From: Betaproteobacteria bacterium
GTDB taxonomy: Bacteria > Pseudomonadota > Gammaproteobacteria > Burkholderiales > SG8-39
Length of the DNA stretch: 48,486 nt
NCBI GenBank assembly: GCA_947482825.1
Contig: CANKMT010000039.1
Span: forward strand, 1-48,486
Reading direction: 5' to 3'
Of this stretch, positions 17,386 through 25,223 are shown one piece after another; within the stretch, counting starts at the first letter, position 1; each line of letters begins with the position of its first letter. The position numbers and the translations under genes are program-made. The notes under the pieces are model-generated. The model ran no database searches, was not told where the DNA came from, and was given only the letters and a program-made list of their open reading frames with translations.

Positions 17386-18102
17386 ATGGAGGTTCCGAAG
17401 GTACCGCGCGCTCCTTGGGGAGGATTTCCCGACACGATCATCGTCGCGGAAGAAGGACCCATCAAGCAACATCCAGCCTACGGACCAGCAAAGACAGGCG
17501 ATGTCGCCGCGTCGAAGGAGCTCGCTGCGGCGTTTGCGCTTCCGGACGTGGTTGCGCAGCTCAAGGACCTGGTTGGTGAAATCGGGCAAATGTTGGTGCC
17601 GGTCCATGCGATCGAGGACCAAGGAATCAATCGGATTCCCGCCGCCTTCGCCGAGTTGTTGGCCGAGCGCATGGGGCTGGATGTGGCTGAGGACATTGTC
17701 CAGGCAAACGTTGTGAGTCACACTGGTTCGTCAGGTTGGGGCCGAATTGCCAGGCCACCTGTATTCGACGGACCGGTCAAGGCGGGACACGACTACATTC
17801 TCGTGGACGACTTTGTCGGGCAAGGCGGAACCCTCGCAAATCTCCGCGGTCTACTTGTCTCTGGCGGCGCAACTGTTTCCGGTGCCATAACATTGACCGG
17901 AAAGAATTATTCCGCGAAACTCACTCTCGATCTAATAACACTGCAGCGGTTGAGGGAGAAACATGGGCCTGAACTCGAAATCTGGTGGCAAGAAACTTTT
18001 GGGTACGGCCTCGCCTGCCTCACCGAAAGTGAAGCCCGCTATCTCATTCGCGCCGAGGATGCTGACACCATCCGAACGAAACTTCTTGAGGCTGGATCTT
18101 AG
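17386..18102 (+). CDS. Phosphoribosyltransferase-domain protein, likely acquired
   Basis: A 238-residue protein with a type I phosphoribosyltransferase fold. The PRPP-binding loop is YILVDDFVGQGGTLANLR near residue 140, with the adjacent acidic pair, followed by VSGAITLTGK. The N-terminal 60 residues (APWGGFPDTIIVAEEGPI and onward) are not from a biosynthetic PRTase I recognise. Similar proteins occur in plasmid and genomic-island genes. Base usage is visibly more AT-rich than the neighbours, with codons such as CTA, ATA and AAT, which suggests transfer. The start is the ATG at 17386 with AAGGAG 9 bases upstream. Substrate and role are unknown. Confidence 0.75.
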   Translation: MEVPKVPRAPWGGFPDTIIVAEEGPIKQHPAYGPAKTGDVAASKELAAAFALPDVVAQLKDLVGEIGQMLVPVHAIEDQGINRIPAAFAELLAERMGLDVAEDIVQANVVSHTGSSGWGRIARPPVFDGPVKAGHDYILVDDFVGQGGTLANLRGLLVSGGATVSGAITLTGKNYSAKLTLDLITLQRLREKHGPELEIWWQETFGYGLACLTESEARYLIRAEDADTIRTKLLEAGS

Positions 18103-18150
18103 AAATACCGTTGCGGCGGCACGTCTCGTCAAGAAGTAGCATGGCGGCGC

Positions 18151-18179
18151 GCGCCTGAACCTCGTATTGCGTCAGGCGC
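18151..18179. terminator. Possible hairpin between convergent genes
   Basis: GCGCCTGA at 18151-18158 and TCAGGCGC at 18172-18179 form an 8-bp perfect stem with a 13-base loop in the gap between two convergent genes. There is no strong U tract on either side, so intrinsic termination is uncertain. Confidence 0.35.
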
Positions 18180-18218
18180 TATCGGCCTCTATTTCCCCAC
18201 GTCGGCAACCGGCGCGCC

Positions 18219-19013
18219 CTAATCCCGATACCCGGTGCCGCTGTGGCGCTCCAGCTGACGCAGCAGCGCCGGCCACTCGCGTCCGACTTCGATGAATCCG
18301 CCCTTGCCGTACATCTTGAGGCCCATGTCGATCGACTTCTGCTGAGTTTCCTTCGACAGCGGCGAGAGTTCGGCGCCGCCGGACAGGGCATCGATCTGCT
18401 GCCGGCAGGCGGTCTCGATGCGGTACATCCAGACGAAAGCCTCGCCAACCGTTTCACCCACCGTAAGCAGGCCATGGTTGCGCAACACGAGGATGTTGCG
18501 CGCGCCGAGGTCGGCGACGATGCGCGGCTGCTCGTCGGCGTTCAGCGCCGGGCCTTCGAAATCGTGGTAGCCGAGCCAGCCCATGACCGTGAGCGCCTTC
18601 TGGCTCGCCGGAAGGAGGCCCTGCTTCTGCATCGCGACGGCTGTGCCGAACCGGCTGTGCGTATGGACGATGCACTGCGCCCGCGGCACCGCCATGTGGA
18701 TCGCGCTGTGGATGATGAAGCCGGCCGGGTTGGTCCGGTAGTCCGACTCGCCCAGCACATTGCCGTCCTGGTCGACCTTGATCAGCGAAGAGGCCGTGAT
18801 CTCGTCGAACAGCATGCCGAACGGGTTCAGCAGGAAGTGGTGGTCGGGGCCGGGTACCCGCGCGGAAAAGTGCGTGTTGTTGAGGTCGGTCCAGCCGTAG
18901 ATCGCGGCGAGGCGGTACGCGGCGGCGAGGTCGATACGCAGCTGCCATTCCTCCGGGCTGATGCCGGTGCTCGCCTTGGTTTTTGGAAGGGCTGCAGCTG
19001 CGGTCGGGGCCAT
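18219..19013 (-). CDS. Class II aldolase/adducin-domain protein
   Basis: A 264-residue class II aldolase/adducin-fold protein, related to L-fuculose-phosphate aldolase and to decarboxylases. Metal-binding residues are visible: HTHSRFG (His pair) at about residue 117 and LRNHGLLTVG with the third His. A substrate-loop Asn/Thr lies in TDLNNTHFSARVPG. The start was set at the ATG at 19013, preceded by GAGGAG; a longer frame back to 19070 lacks such a site. It is divergent from the Bug receptor gene. Reaction unknown; many members in Burkholderiales accompany organic-acid catabolism. Confidence 0.87.
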   Translation of the reverse strand: MAPTAAAALPKTKASTGISPEEWQLRIDLAAAYRLAAIYGWTDLNNTHFSARVPGPDHHFLLNPFGMLFDEITASSLIKVDQDGNVLGESDYRTNPAGFIIHSAIHMAVPRAQCIVHTHSRFGTAVAMQKQGLLPASQKALTVMGWLGYHDFEGPALNADEQPRIVADLGARNILVLRNHGLLTVGETVGEAFVWMYRIETACRQQIDALSGGAELSPLSKETQQKSIDMGLKMYGKGGFIEVGREWPALLRQLERHSGTGYRD

Positions 19014-19107
19014 GCGAACTCCTCGGAAACGTTCTTGGGGGAACTGGTCGGATGAGTGTAGCATCGTCACTTGGGACTAACTGCGCACACTTGATTCGAG
19101 GGTTTCA

Positions 19108-20082
19108 ATGAACCGATCGCTCCTCTGGTTGCTGGCCCTTTCGCTGGCGCATGGGTTGGCCGCAGGCCCGGCGCAGGCGCAGGTATTCCCGAACAAACCG
19201 GTGCGCATGATCGTTCCGTTCCCGCCCGGCCAGGCGACCGACATCGTTGCGCGGATGCTTGCCGAACGCCTCACTACCGTCTGGAACCAGACGGTGATCG
19301 TCGACAACCGCGCCGGCGGCGGCGGTGTCCCGGGCACGCTCGCCGGGCGCGATGCGCCGGCCGACGGCTACACGCTGCTGCTGGGCACCAGCGGCACGAT
19401 CGGCGTCAATCCGGGCATCTATGCAAAGCTGGCCTACGATCCGGTCAAGGACTTCGCCATGGTCGGCGGAGTGTTCACGGTGCCGCTGATGCTGGTTGCG
19501 CATCCGAGCCTGCCGCACAACACCGTGAAGGAACTCGTCGACGCGGCGAAAAAATCCCCCGGTACGCTCAACTGGGCGTTTCCCGGCACCGGGACCTCGC
19601 AGCACCTGACCGGCGAATTGTTCAAGTTCCGTGCCGGCATCGACCTCGTCGGCATTCCGTATAAGGGCAGCGGTCCCGCGATGACCGACCTGCTCGGCGG
19701 GCAGGTGACGCTGATGATGGACAGCCTTGCCTCGGCGTTGCCGCACATCAAGTCGGGCAAGATCAAGGCGATCGGCATGAGCAGCAGCGCGCGCGTGCCG
19801 CAACTGCCCGACGTCCCTACGATCGCCGAGTCGGGTTACCCGGGGTTCGAAGGCGTGGGCTGGGGCGGACTGGTGATCCCGATCGCGACACCGCGCGACA
19901 TCGTCGAGAAAATCGGCGGCGACGTGCGCAGGATCCTGCTCGATCCCGCCATGCAGGCGCGCATCATCGAGCGCGGTGCAATCGCCGATCCGCGCGGTCC
20001 GGCGGAATTCACGGCTTTCGCGCGAGCCGAGGTCGTGAAATGGGGCGAGATAGCGAAGAAAGCCGGCATCAAGGCCGACTGA
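19108..20082 (+). CDS. Bug/TctC-family periplasmic receptor
   Basis: A 324-residue tripartite-tricarboxylate-type substrate-binding protein. Residues 1-25 are a signal peptide ending in AQAQ. FPNKPVRMIVPFPPGQATDIVARML and VDNRAGGGGVPGTLAGRDAPADGYTLL are the family's defining ligand-loop segments, and GIPYKGSGPAMTDLLGGQV is the central signature. Known members bind carboxylates, amino acids or aromatic acids in the periplasm, often without an adjacent transporter gene. None is adjacent here. An NTF2-like gene follows 40 bases downstream. Confidence 0.94.
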   Translation: MNRSLLWLLALSLAHGLAAGPAQAQVFPNKPVRMIVPFPPGQATDIVARMLAERLTTVWNQTVIVDNRAGGGGVPGTLAGRDAPADGYTLLLGTSGTIGVNPGIYAKLAYDPVKDFAMVGGVFTVPLMLVAHPSLPHNTVKELVDAAKKSPGTLNWAFPGTGTSQHLTGELFKFRAGIDLVGIPYKGSGPAMTDLLGGQVTLMMDSLASALPHIKSGKIKAIGMSSSARVPQLPDVPTIAESGYPGFEGVGWGGLVIPIATPRDIVEKIGGDVRRILLDPAMQARIIERGAIADPRGPAEFTAFARAEVVKWGEIAKKAGIKAD

Positions 20083-20122
20083 ATACTGCCCTGCGCCGCT
20101 TCGGAGGCCTGAAGGAAAGACG

Positions 20123-20506
20123 ATGCCCGACGCCAGCCGGGAAGCCCTCGCCGTTGTCGATCGTTACCTCGCTGGCCTAAACGCGCGCGACACCGCGGCG
20201 ATCCGTGCAGCGTTCAATTTCCCGCACCTGCGCATCGGGGCCAAGGGCAACCTGGCGCGCTACGAAAAACCGGAAGACTACAACTTCGGGCACTTCTTCA
20301 CGGCCGTCGACAAGGACGGATGGCACCACACCGGATGGGACAAGACCGAAGTGGTGTTTGCCACCGAAGGCAAGGCGCATGTCGCGGTGGATTTCACGCG
20401 CTACCGCGAGGACGGCTCAGTGATCGCGCACTATTTCTCGCTCTACGTGGTCACCTGCCAGGACGGCCATTGGGGCATCCAGGTCGGCTCCGGCAACGGC
20501 ACCTGA
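20123..20506 (+). CDS. NTF2-like (SnoaL-type) small protein
   Basis: A 127-residue protein with the cone-shaped NTF2/SnoaL fold pattern: an N-terminal helix (ALAVVDRYLAGLNARDTAAIRAAF), a short HLRIG loop and a C-terminal curved sheet (HVAVDFTRYREDGSVIAHYFSLYVVT). The fold serves as an enzyme or a ligand pocket; no catalytic set could be assigned. The start ATG at 20123 is preceded by GAAGGAAAG. It is probably co-transcribed with the Bug receptor. Confidence 0.78.
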   Translation: MPDASREALAVVDRYLAGLNARDTAAIRAAFNFPHLRIGAKGNLARYEKPEDYNFGHFFTAVDKDGWHHTGWDKTEVVFATEGKAHVAVDFTRYREDGSVIAHYFSLYVVTCQDGHWGIQVGSGNGT

Positions 20507-20513
20507 CGCTCAC

Positions 20514-21353
20514 TCAGGCCGCCACGAGCTTCGCCTTCTCGTCCAGCAATCGCAGCACCTCGTCGCGCGGCAGGTCGGGCACTTCGAGCAGCACGCGATC
20601 GATGCCGGCTTCGCGGTAAACCGCCAGCTTCGCAGCGTCCGAAGGCGCCGCGAATACGGTGATCGAAAGCGTTGCCGGATCGCGCCCTGCGGCCTCGGCT
20701 GCGCGGCGCAGGCGCGTCACGGCAGTCTGCGGCTCCCAACCGCTGCGCGGGCGCGGAAACCAGCCGTCGCAGAATTCGACCACCCGCTTCAGCGTATGGT
20801 CGCTCTCGCCCCCGAGGAACACCGGCGGATGCGGTTTCTGCAGCGGCTTGGGGTACTGCCAGGTCGGGTCGAAATTGACGAACTCGCCGTGAAACTCGGC
20901 CTGCTCCTGGGTCCAGAGCGCCTTCATTGCCAGCACGCGCTCGCGCAGGAGCTTGAAGCGCGTCTCGTAGCGGGCGCCATGGTTCTCCATCTCATCGACG
21001 TTCCAGCCGCCGCCCACGGCGAATAGGAAGCGGCCGCCCGAAAGCCGGTCGAGGCTGGCGACCGACTTGGCCGTGACGATCGGGTCGCGCTGCGGCATCA
21101 GCGCGATGCCGGTGCCGATCTTCAGCTTCTTCGTCGCCGCCGCGGCGAAGGACAGCGCAACGAACGGGTCGTAGGTGTGCATGTAGCGCTTGGGCAGCTC
21201 GCCGCCGCTTGGAAACGGCGTCTTGCGGCTGACCGGAATGTGGGTGTGCTCGCACACGAACAGGGATTCGAATCCGCGCGCCTCGAGGGCCGCGGCGAGT
21301 TCGCCGGGGTCGATGCCGTAGTCGGTCGGGAAGTGGAAGACGCCAACTTGCAT
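20514..21353 (-). CDS. LLM-class flavin-dependent oxidoreductase
   Basis: A 279-residue luciferase-like TIM-barrel oxidoreductase of the F420/FMN type. Family blocks are LAAALEARGFESLFVCEHTHIP, KLKIGTGIALMPQRDPIVTAKSVASLDRLSGGRF (several strands), and GGGWNVDEMENHG. Family members oxidise or reduce small organic compounds with F420H2 or FMNH2. The start is the ATG at 21353, with GAAGGAGAAA 5 bases upstream; an earlier ATG in frame at 21398 lacks a site. The 3' end is 7 bases from the convergent NTF2-like gene. Substrate unknown. Confidence 0.9.
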   Translation of the reverse strand: MQVGVFHFPTDYGIDPGELAAALEARGFESLFVCEHTHIPVSRKTPFPSGGELPKRYMHTYDPFVALSFAAAATKKLKIGTGIALMPQRDPIVTAKSVASLDRLSGGRFLFAVGGGWNVDEMENHGARYETRFKLLRERVLAMKALWTQEQAEFHGEFVNFDPTWQYPKPLQKPHPPVFLGGESDHTLKRVVEFCDGWFPRPRSGWEPQTAVTRLRRAAEAAGRDPATLSITVFAAPSDAAKLAVYREAGIDRVLLEVPDLPRDEVLRLLDEKAKLVAA

Positions 21354-21455
21354 CGAAATTTCTCCTTCGACGTTCGAGCTCGCATGCCAGTGCGTCAAAT
21401 GTACCCTGGACCCGCATCGCGGCGCACGTTACGCGGGTGAGACGCCCCTGACTGT

Positions 21456-21520
21456 ATCAGCAAGAAGCCCGGTGCCCGCGAACTGCTCGCGCGCATCCGC
21501 AAATTCCGTGGCCGGTTGCC
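21456..21520 (+). pseudogene. 65-bp fragment duplicated from the vapB-like gene
   Basis: This stretch repeats 22437-22501 with a single mismatch in 65 bases. It encodes ISKKPGARELLARIRKF, the C-terminal part of the AbrB/MazE-type antitoxin found downstream, then diverges and stops at 21557. There is no start codon or DNA-binding domain, so it is a gene fragment left by duplication or recombination. Confidence 0.88.
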
Positions 21521-21598
21521 CGCCGGCCACGCGACTGCGTCGGTCTACTCGCTCTGATAGATCCGCAAGCGGCCAACTTCCACAATCGAGCTTGAGCT

Positions 21599-21847
21599 TC
21601 AAGCGGCATCTTCAAGCGGGATCGGCACGAAGCGCTCGCGAGACATCTCCGATCCATAAGCGATGCAAGCCTGAATGTCCTCGCGGACCAGGCCGGGGTA
21701 CTCACCGATGATCTCTTCCACTGTCATGCCGTCGGCCAATTGATCGAGAATGAGAGAGACCCAGATGCGATGTCCGCGTATGCAGGGCTTTCCACCGCAC
21801 CGGCCGGGATCGATCCAGATTCGCTTCTGCAATTCTTCACGGTTCAT
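21599..21847 (-). CDS. DUF433 family protein, orphan antitoxin-like
   Basis: An 82-residue DUF433 protein. The family core is GGKPCIRGHRIWVSLILDQL, then GMTVEEIIGEYPGLVREDIQACIAYG, forming a helix-turn-helix-like domain. DUF433 proteins are usually encoded next to DUF5615/Mut7-C PIN-like toxins. No such gene is present: downstream lies only the duplicated antitoxin fragment. The start was placed at the ATG at 21847 (MNREELQ); an ATG at 21862 in frame would add five residues. Confidence 0.82.
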   Translation of the reverse strand: MNREELQKRIWIDPGRCGGKPCIRGHRIWVSLILDQLADGMTVEEIIGEYPGLVREDIQACIAYGSEMSRERFVPIPLEDAA

Positions 21848-21980
21848 ATTGCACCTGTCCAATCGAGAAGGAGCGGGTTGGCAGAGATTGCGTCACACTG
21901 TCCAAAAGTATAGCCCCAATCATTTTTGAGTCGGGCTGTATCTGCCGCGCGAAGCGCTGGCGTTGCTTGAAGGATGAATC

Positions 21981-22229
21981 ATGAGCGATACCTCTGCCTA
22001 CCTGCTGCGCCTGCCACGCTCGATCAAGGCGGCCGTCGAAAAAATGGCGAAGAGCGAAGGCACCAGCATGAACCAGTTTGTTGCTACGGCGGTGGCGGAA
22101 AAGCTCGCCGTGCTGGGCACTGCGGCGTACTTTGCCGAGCGCAGATCGCGCGCGGATCTCGCCGCATTCAAGCGCATCCTAAAACGCAAAGGCGGCGCGG
22201 CGCCGGGTGAAGGCAACGAAAGGGCGTAA
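21981..22229 (+). CDS. Arc/CopG- or HicB-type antitoxin, no toxin partner
   Basis: An 82-residue ribbon-helix-helix-type protein. TSAYLLRLPRSIKAAVEKMAKSEGTSMNQFVATAVAEKLAVL matches the RHH DNA-binding core (strand, two helices, GTSMNQF turn). A basic tail (KRILKRKGG) follows. Such proteins are antitoxins that repress their own operon. No toxin gene follows: the next frame is another antitoxin. GAAGGATG precedes the ATG at 21981. Confidence 0.8.
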   Translation: MSDTSAYLLRLPRSIKAAVEKMAKSEGTSMNQFVATAVAEKLAVLGTAAYFAERRSRADLAAFKRILKRKGGAAPGEGNERA

Positions 22230-22270
22230 ACGCGTATCCGGAAGGAGCGATTGGCGATGACCGCCCGCAG

Positions 22271-22294
22271 GATATACAATTCAAAGCGTATATC
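22271..22294. promoter_or_regulatory. Operator-like inverted repeat upstream of vapB-like gene
   Basis: GATATAC at 22271-22277 and GTATATC at 22288-22294 are perfect reverse complements separated by 10 bases. They lie 20 bases before the antitoxin ATG in an AT-rich patch that could hold the -10 element. Antitoxins of this type bind palindromes at their own promoters, so autoregulation is the likely role. Confidence 0.65.
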
Positions 22295-22313
22295 TACGCG
22301 CGGAAGATTTGCC

Positions 22314-22547
22314 ATGCAAGTATCCAAATGGGGTAACAGCCTTGCGGTTCGCCTGCCCGCCACGGTGGTGGAGGCGCTGAAGCTCAAGGAAGGCGACGAC
22401 ATCGAAATCCAGGTCGTCCAGGCGAGGAAGTTCGAGATCAGCAAGAAGCCCGGTGCCCGCGAACTGCTTGCGCGCATCCGCAAATTCCGTGGCCGGTTGC
22501 CGGCCGATTTCCGCTTCGACCGGCTGGACGCCAATGAGCGCGGCTGA
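22314..22547 (+). CDS. AbrB/MazE-type antitoxin (VapB-like)
   Basis: A 77-residue swapped-hairpin AbrB-fold antitoxin. MQVSKWGNSLAVRLPATVVEALKLKEGD (in two strands) is the DNA-binding domain, and the C-terminal SKKPGARELLARIRKFRGRLP is the toxin-binding tail. It neutralises the PIN toxin encoded next and represses the operon. The toxin ATG lies inside its last codons (14-base overlap), which couples their translation. Part of its 3' end is duplicated at 21456-21520. Confidence 0.9.
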   Translation: MQVSKWGNSLAVRLPATVVEALKLKEGDDIEIQVVQARKFEISKKPGARELLARIRKFRGRLPADFRFDRLDANERG

Positions 22548-22989
22548 CGCGTTCTTCGATACCAACATCCTCCTTTACCTGTTGTCGTCCGACGCGGCCA
22601 AGGCCGATTGGGCGGAAGGAGCGCTGGCGGCCGGCGGGGTGATCAGCGTTCAGGTCCTTAACGAGTGCAGCGCGGTCGCGCGGCGCACGCTTGGAATGAC
22701 CTTCGACGAGGTCCGGGAAGTGATGGCGCCGGTCCGGGCTGTGTGCCGGGTGGAACCGCTGACCGGGCAAACCCATGATCTGGGATTGCAGGTTTCGGAA
22801 CGCTACGGGTTTTCCGTCTACGACTCGATGATCGTCGCCGCGGCGCTGCTCGCGAAGTGCCCGGTCCTCTACTCGGAGGATTTGCAGGACGGGCAGGTTT
22901 TGGAAAAGCTCCTTACGGTAAGAAATCCGTTTCGACCGGACAGCGAGAATGGATTTGTACCGGTACCAATACCCAAACTAGCCGAATAG
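22534..22989 (+). CDS. PIN-domain ribonuclease toxin (VapC-like)
   Basis: A 151-residue PIN-domain protein, a metal-dependent RNase that inhibits translation when free of its antitoxin. The acidic metal ligands are Asp9 (FFDTNILLYL), Glu44 (LNECSAV), Asp97 (YGFSVYDSMIVAAAL) and the Asp116/Asp119 region (YSEDLQDGQ). All are present, so the toxin looks active. The start ATG at 22534 overlaps the antitoxin gene. About 20 residues after the PIN fold (ENGFVPVPIPKLAE) form an unusual tail. Confidence 0.9.
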   Translation: MSAADAFFDTNILLYLLSSDAAKADWAEGALAAGGVISVQVLNECSAVARRTLGMTFDEVREVMAPVRAVCRVEPLTGQTHDLGLQVSERYGFSVYDSMIVAAALLAKCPVLYSEDLQDGQVLEKLLTVRNPFRPDSENGFVPVPIPKLAE

Positions 22990-23042
22990 CCAATATCCAC
23001 GCGGACCTTCGATAACAAAAGTTCGTAAATTGCACTCCGCGT

Positions 23043-23684
23043 TCAAAACTTGTCAGGCTGCGTCGAGGGCTCAGTCTTCTTCACCGCATCGAGCGCCGCG
23101 CCGGCTTCGAACACCTTCATGACTGTCGGGTAGGGCTTCAGGTCGCAGTTGTAGCGCTGCGCGTTGAACACTTGCGGGATGAGGCAGACGTCGGCTATCG
23201 TGAACTGCAAGCCAAGGCAATACTTGCCGCTGCGCTTCTCGGTGACGAGGAAAGACTCGAGGCTCTTGAAGCCCTCGGCGACCCAGTGCGGATACCAATC
23301 GCCGTTCACCTTGGCGTCATCCAGCCCGTAGCCCTTGAGGTACTTGAGCACGCGCACGTTGTTCAGCGGGTGCATCTCGCAGCCGATAATCTGCGAGACC
23401 GCGCGCACGTACCACTTCTCCTCCGCGCCCTTAGGCATCAGGGGCGGCTCGGGATGGACGTCATCGAGGTATTCGATCATCGCCATCGACTGGGTGAACA
23501 CCCGGCCGGCGTCATCGACCAGCGCCGGCACCAGCCCCTGCGGGTTCTTCACAAGGTAGTCCGGCGCCTGGTGCTCCATCTTCGGCAGGCTTACGAACCG
23601 GGGCTCGTAGGCCAGGCCCTTGTAGGCGAGCGCGATCCTCAGGCGGAACGAGGTCGAAGAACGAAAGAACGTGTAGAGCTGCAC
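23043..23684 (-). CDS. Zeta-class GST / maleylacetoacetate isomerase-like
   Basis: A 213-residue glutathione S-transferase of the zeta class. The N-terminal thioredoxin fold has RSSTSFRLRIALAYKG, matching the SSCSxRVRIAL motif of maleylacetoacetate isomerase except that the Cys is Thr11. NPQGLVPALVDDAG and QSMAMIEYLDD bind glutathione. The C-terminal helical domain has LGLQFTIADVCLIPQVFNAQR. Cis-trans isomerisation of a ring-cleavage product is the known activity. It is the last gene of a long minus-strand catabolic run, which fits such a role. The loss of the Cys makes the exact substrate uncertain. Confidence 0.85.
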   Translation of the reverse strand: MQLYTFFRSSTSFRLRIALAYKGLAYEPRFVSLPKMEHQAPDYLVKNPQGLVPALVDDAGRVFTQSMAMIEYLDDVHPEPPLMPKGAEEKWYVRAVSQIIGCEMHPLNNVRVLKYLKGYGLDDAKVNGDWYPHWVAEGFKSLESFLVTEKRSGKYCLGLQFTIADVCLIPQVFNAQRYNCDLKPYPTVMKVFEAGAALDAVKKTEPSTQPDKF

Positions 23685-23687
23685 TGG

Positions 23688-24062
23688 TTAGGCTGCAGCT
23701 TTCTTACTCGCCGCGTCGAGGATCGCCTGCGGCGTGGCCGACACCACCTTGGCGTACTTCGGCACGAAGCCGCTGCCCTTGATCATCCCGACGAAGGCGG
23801 GCTTCAACTCGGTGGCGAGGATCTTGCGGATGCGCGCGTGCTCGACGATGTCCTTCCACTCGCCGATCAGCCAGAAGTGCGTCGGGTCGTCCACGTCCTG
23901 GCACATCGCGCCATCCTTGGCCTGCGCCGAGGACTCGTGCATCGGGTTCTTGCCGCCGTAGTCGAATTCGTTGAACAGGCGAATAAACTCGTCGATGTTC
24001 TCCTTCTCGACGTAGAAGTCGTAGATGTGGAGGTAGTTGCCGAGTTGTGCGATGGGTTCCAT
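23688..24062 (-). CDS. Small dimeric alpha/beta-barrel-like protein
   Basis: A 124-residue protein with the layout of a dimeric ferredoxin-like alpha/beta barrel (antibiotic biosynthesis monooxygenase or NIPSNAP type): YLHIYDFYVEKENIDEFIRLFNEF, HFWLIGEWKDIVEHARIRKIL and an Ala/Lys-rich tail. No catalytic residues can be named. It lies 3 bases upstream of the GST and 21 bases downstream of the CoxS-CoxG gene, so it is part of the same operon. AAGGAGAATTCGC precedes the ATG. Confidence 0.65.
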   Translation of the reverse strand: MEPIAQLGNYLHIYDFYVEKENIDEFIRLFNEFDYGGKNPMHESSAQAKDGAMCQDVDDPTHFWLIGEWKDIVEHARIRKILATELKPAFVGMIKGSGFVPKYAKVVSATPQAILDAASKKAAA

Positions 24063-24083
24063 GCGAATTCTCCTTTAGGTCCT

Positions 24084-25223
24084 TTAGGAATTGCTGCCGA
24101 ACAATTTCTTGAGCCAGCTCCAGAGCACGCTCCCGGCGCTGATGGTCATTACGGGGGCCACTGCCGGCGCGGCGCCCGCGGGCGCACCGAGGCGCGCGTT
24201 CAGGTTGGCGGCGAAATCCGCCACCATCTTCTTCACGAACTCCCTCACCAGGCCGCCGCGCGAGAACTGCGCCAGCGGCCCCTGCAGGCTGTAGTCGATG
24301 GCAACTGCCACGCGCGTGCGCCCGTTGCCCGCATCGAAGAGCTGGTAACTGATGTCGCCGCGCGCCCGCGAGCCCGACAGGCTGTCGGTGCCGTTGCCCT
24401 TGATCGCGCCGCGCTTGGCGGATTCGTCGCGCTCGAGTGCTGCGGCGCCCGCGAACGAGGCTTTCATCGGGCCGAACTTGGTGCTCACCTTGCCCTTGAG
24501 AGAGGTGGGCGTGTGCTCGCTGACCTCGGCGCCCGGCAGGCAGGCGGCCACCGCGGGCATGTCGCCGAAGATCTCCCACACCTTCGCGAGCGGATGATCG
24601 ACGGTGAATTCGTCCTCGATCACGGTGCCGGCGGCTTTCTGTACCGCAGCCAGCGCCACGGCGGGCCCTGCAGCAGCCACTGCCGGCGCAGACGCCTCGA
24701 AAGGCTTGAATTCCGGAACCGCCTGGGCGGGCTTGACCTCGATCGCCGGATCGTTCCCGGCACGCCGCAACTCAAGGACGCTGAGGATCGCGCGCACGAT
24801 GCCACGGTAGCCGGTACACCGGCACAGGTTGCCGGACATCTCCACGCGCACGCGCTGCTCGTCCGCATCCGGCAGGCGCAGCACGAGGTCGCGCGCGGCG
24901 ATCAGCATGCCCGGCGTGCAAAAGCCACACTGCAACGCATGCTCACGGTTGAACGCGATCCGCAACTGCCCCATGACCGCGTCTTCGCCGAAGCCTTCGA
25001 TGGTGCGGATCTCACGGCCTTCGCAGGCGACCGCAAACGCAATGCACGAGCGCGCAGGAGCGCCGTCGATCAGCACGGTGCACGCGCCGCAGACCCCGTG
25101 CTCGCATCCGAGGTGCGTGCCGGTTAGGCGCTGGTCTTCGCGCAGGAAGTCGCCGAGGTGGGTCCTCGGCTCGGCGTGGGCCTGGACCTTCTCGCCGTTG
25201 ACGGTTAGCGATATCGGTTGCAT
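24084..25223 (-). CDS. Fused CoxS 2Fe-2S subunit and CoxG domain
   Basis: A 379-residue fusion. Residues 1-155 are the small 2Fe-2S subunit of a molybdenum hydroxylase, with Cys40, 45, 48, 60 and Cys99, 102, 134, 136. After an Ala/Pro-rich linker (about 165-205) comes a SRPBCC domain of the CoxG type (DEFTVDHPLAKVWEIFGDMPAVAACLPGAE, in pieces), about 210-345, then a hydrophobic C-terminal segment (VMTISAGSVLWSWLKKLFG). CoxG proteins anchor CO dehydrogenase to the membrane, so the fusion probably tethers this enzyme. The ATG at 25223 overlaps the CoxM stop by one base (TGATG). Confidence 0.92.
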   Translation of the reverse strand: MQPISLTVNGEKVQAHAEPRTHLGDFLREDQRLTGTHLGCEHGVCGACTVLIDGAPARSCIAFAVACEGREIRTIEGFGEDAVMGQLRIAFNREHALQCGFCTPGMLIAARDLVLRLPDADEQRVRVEMSGNLCRCTGYRGIVRAILSVLELRRAGNDPAIEVKPAQAVPEFKPFEASAPAVAAAGPAVALAAVQKAAGTVIEDEFTVDHPLAKVWEIFGDMPAVAACLPGAEVSEHTPTSLKGKVSTKFGPMKASFAGAAALERDESAKRGAIKGNGTDSLSGSRARGDISYQLFDAGNGRTRVAVAIDYSLQGPLAQFSRGGLVREFVKKMVADFAANLNARLGAPAGAAPAVAPVMTISAGSVLWSWLKKLFGSNS

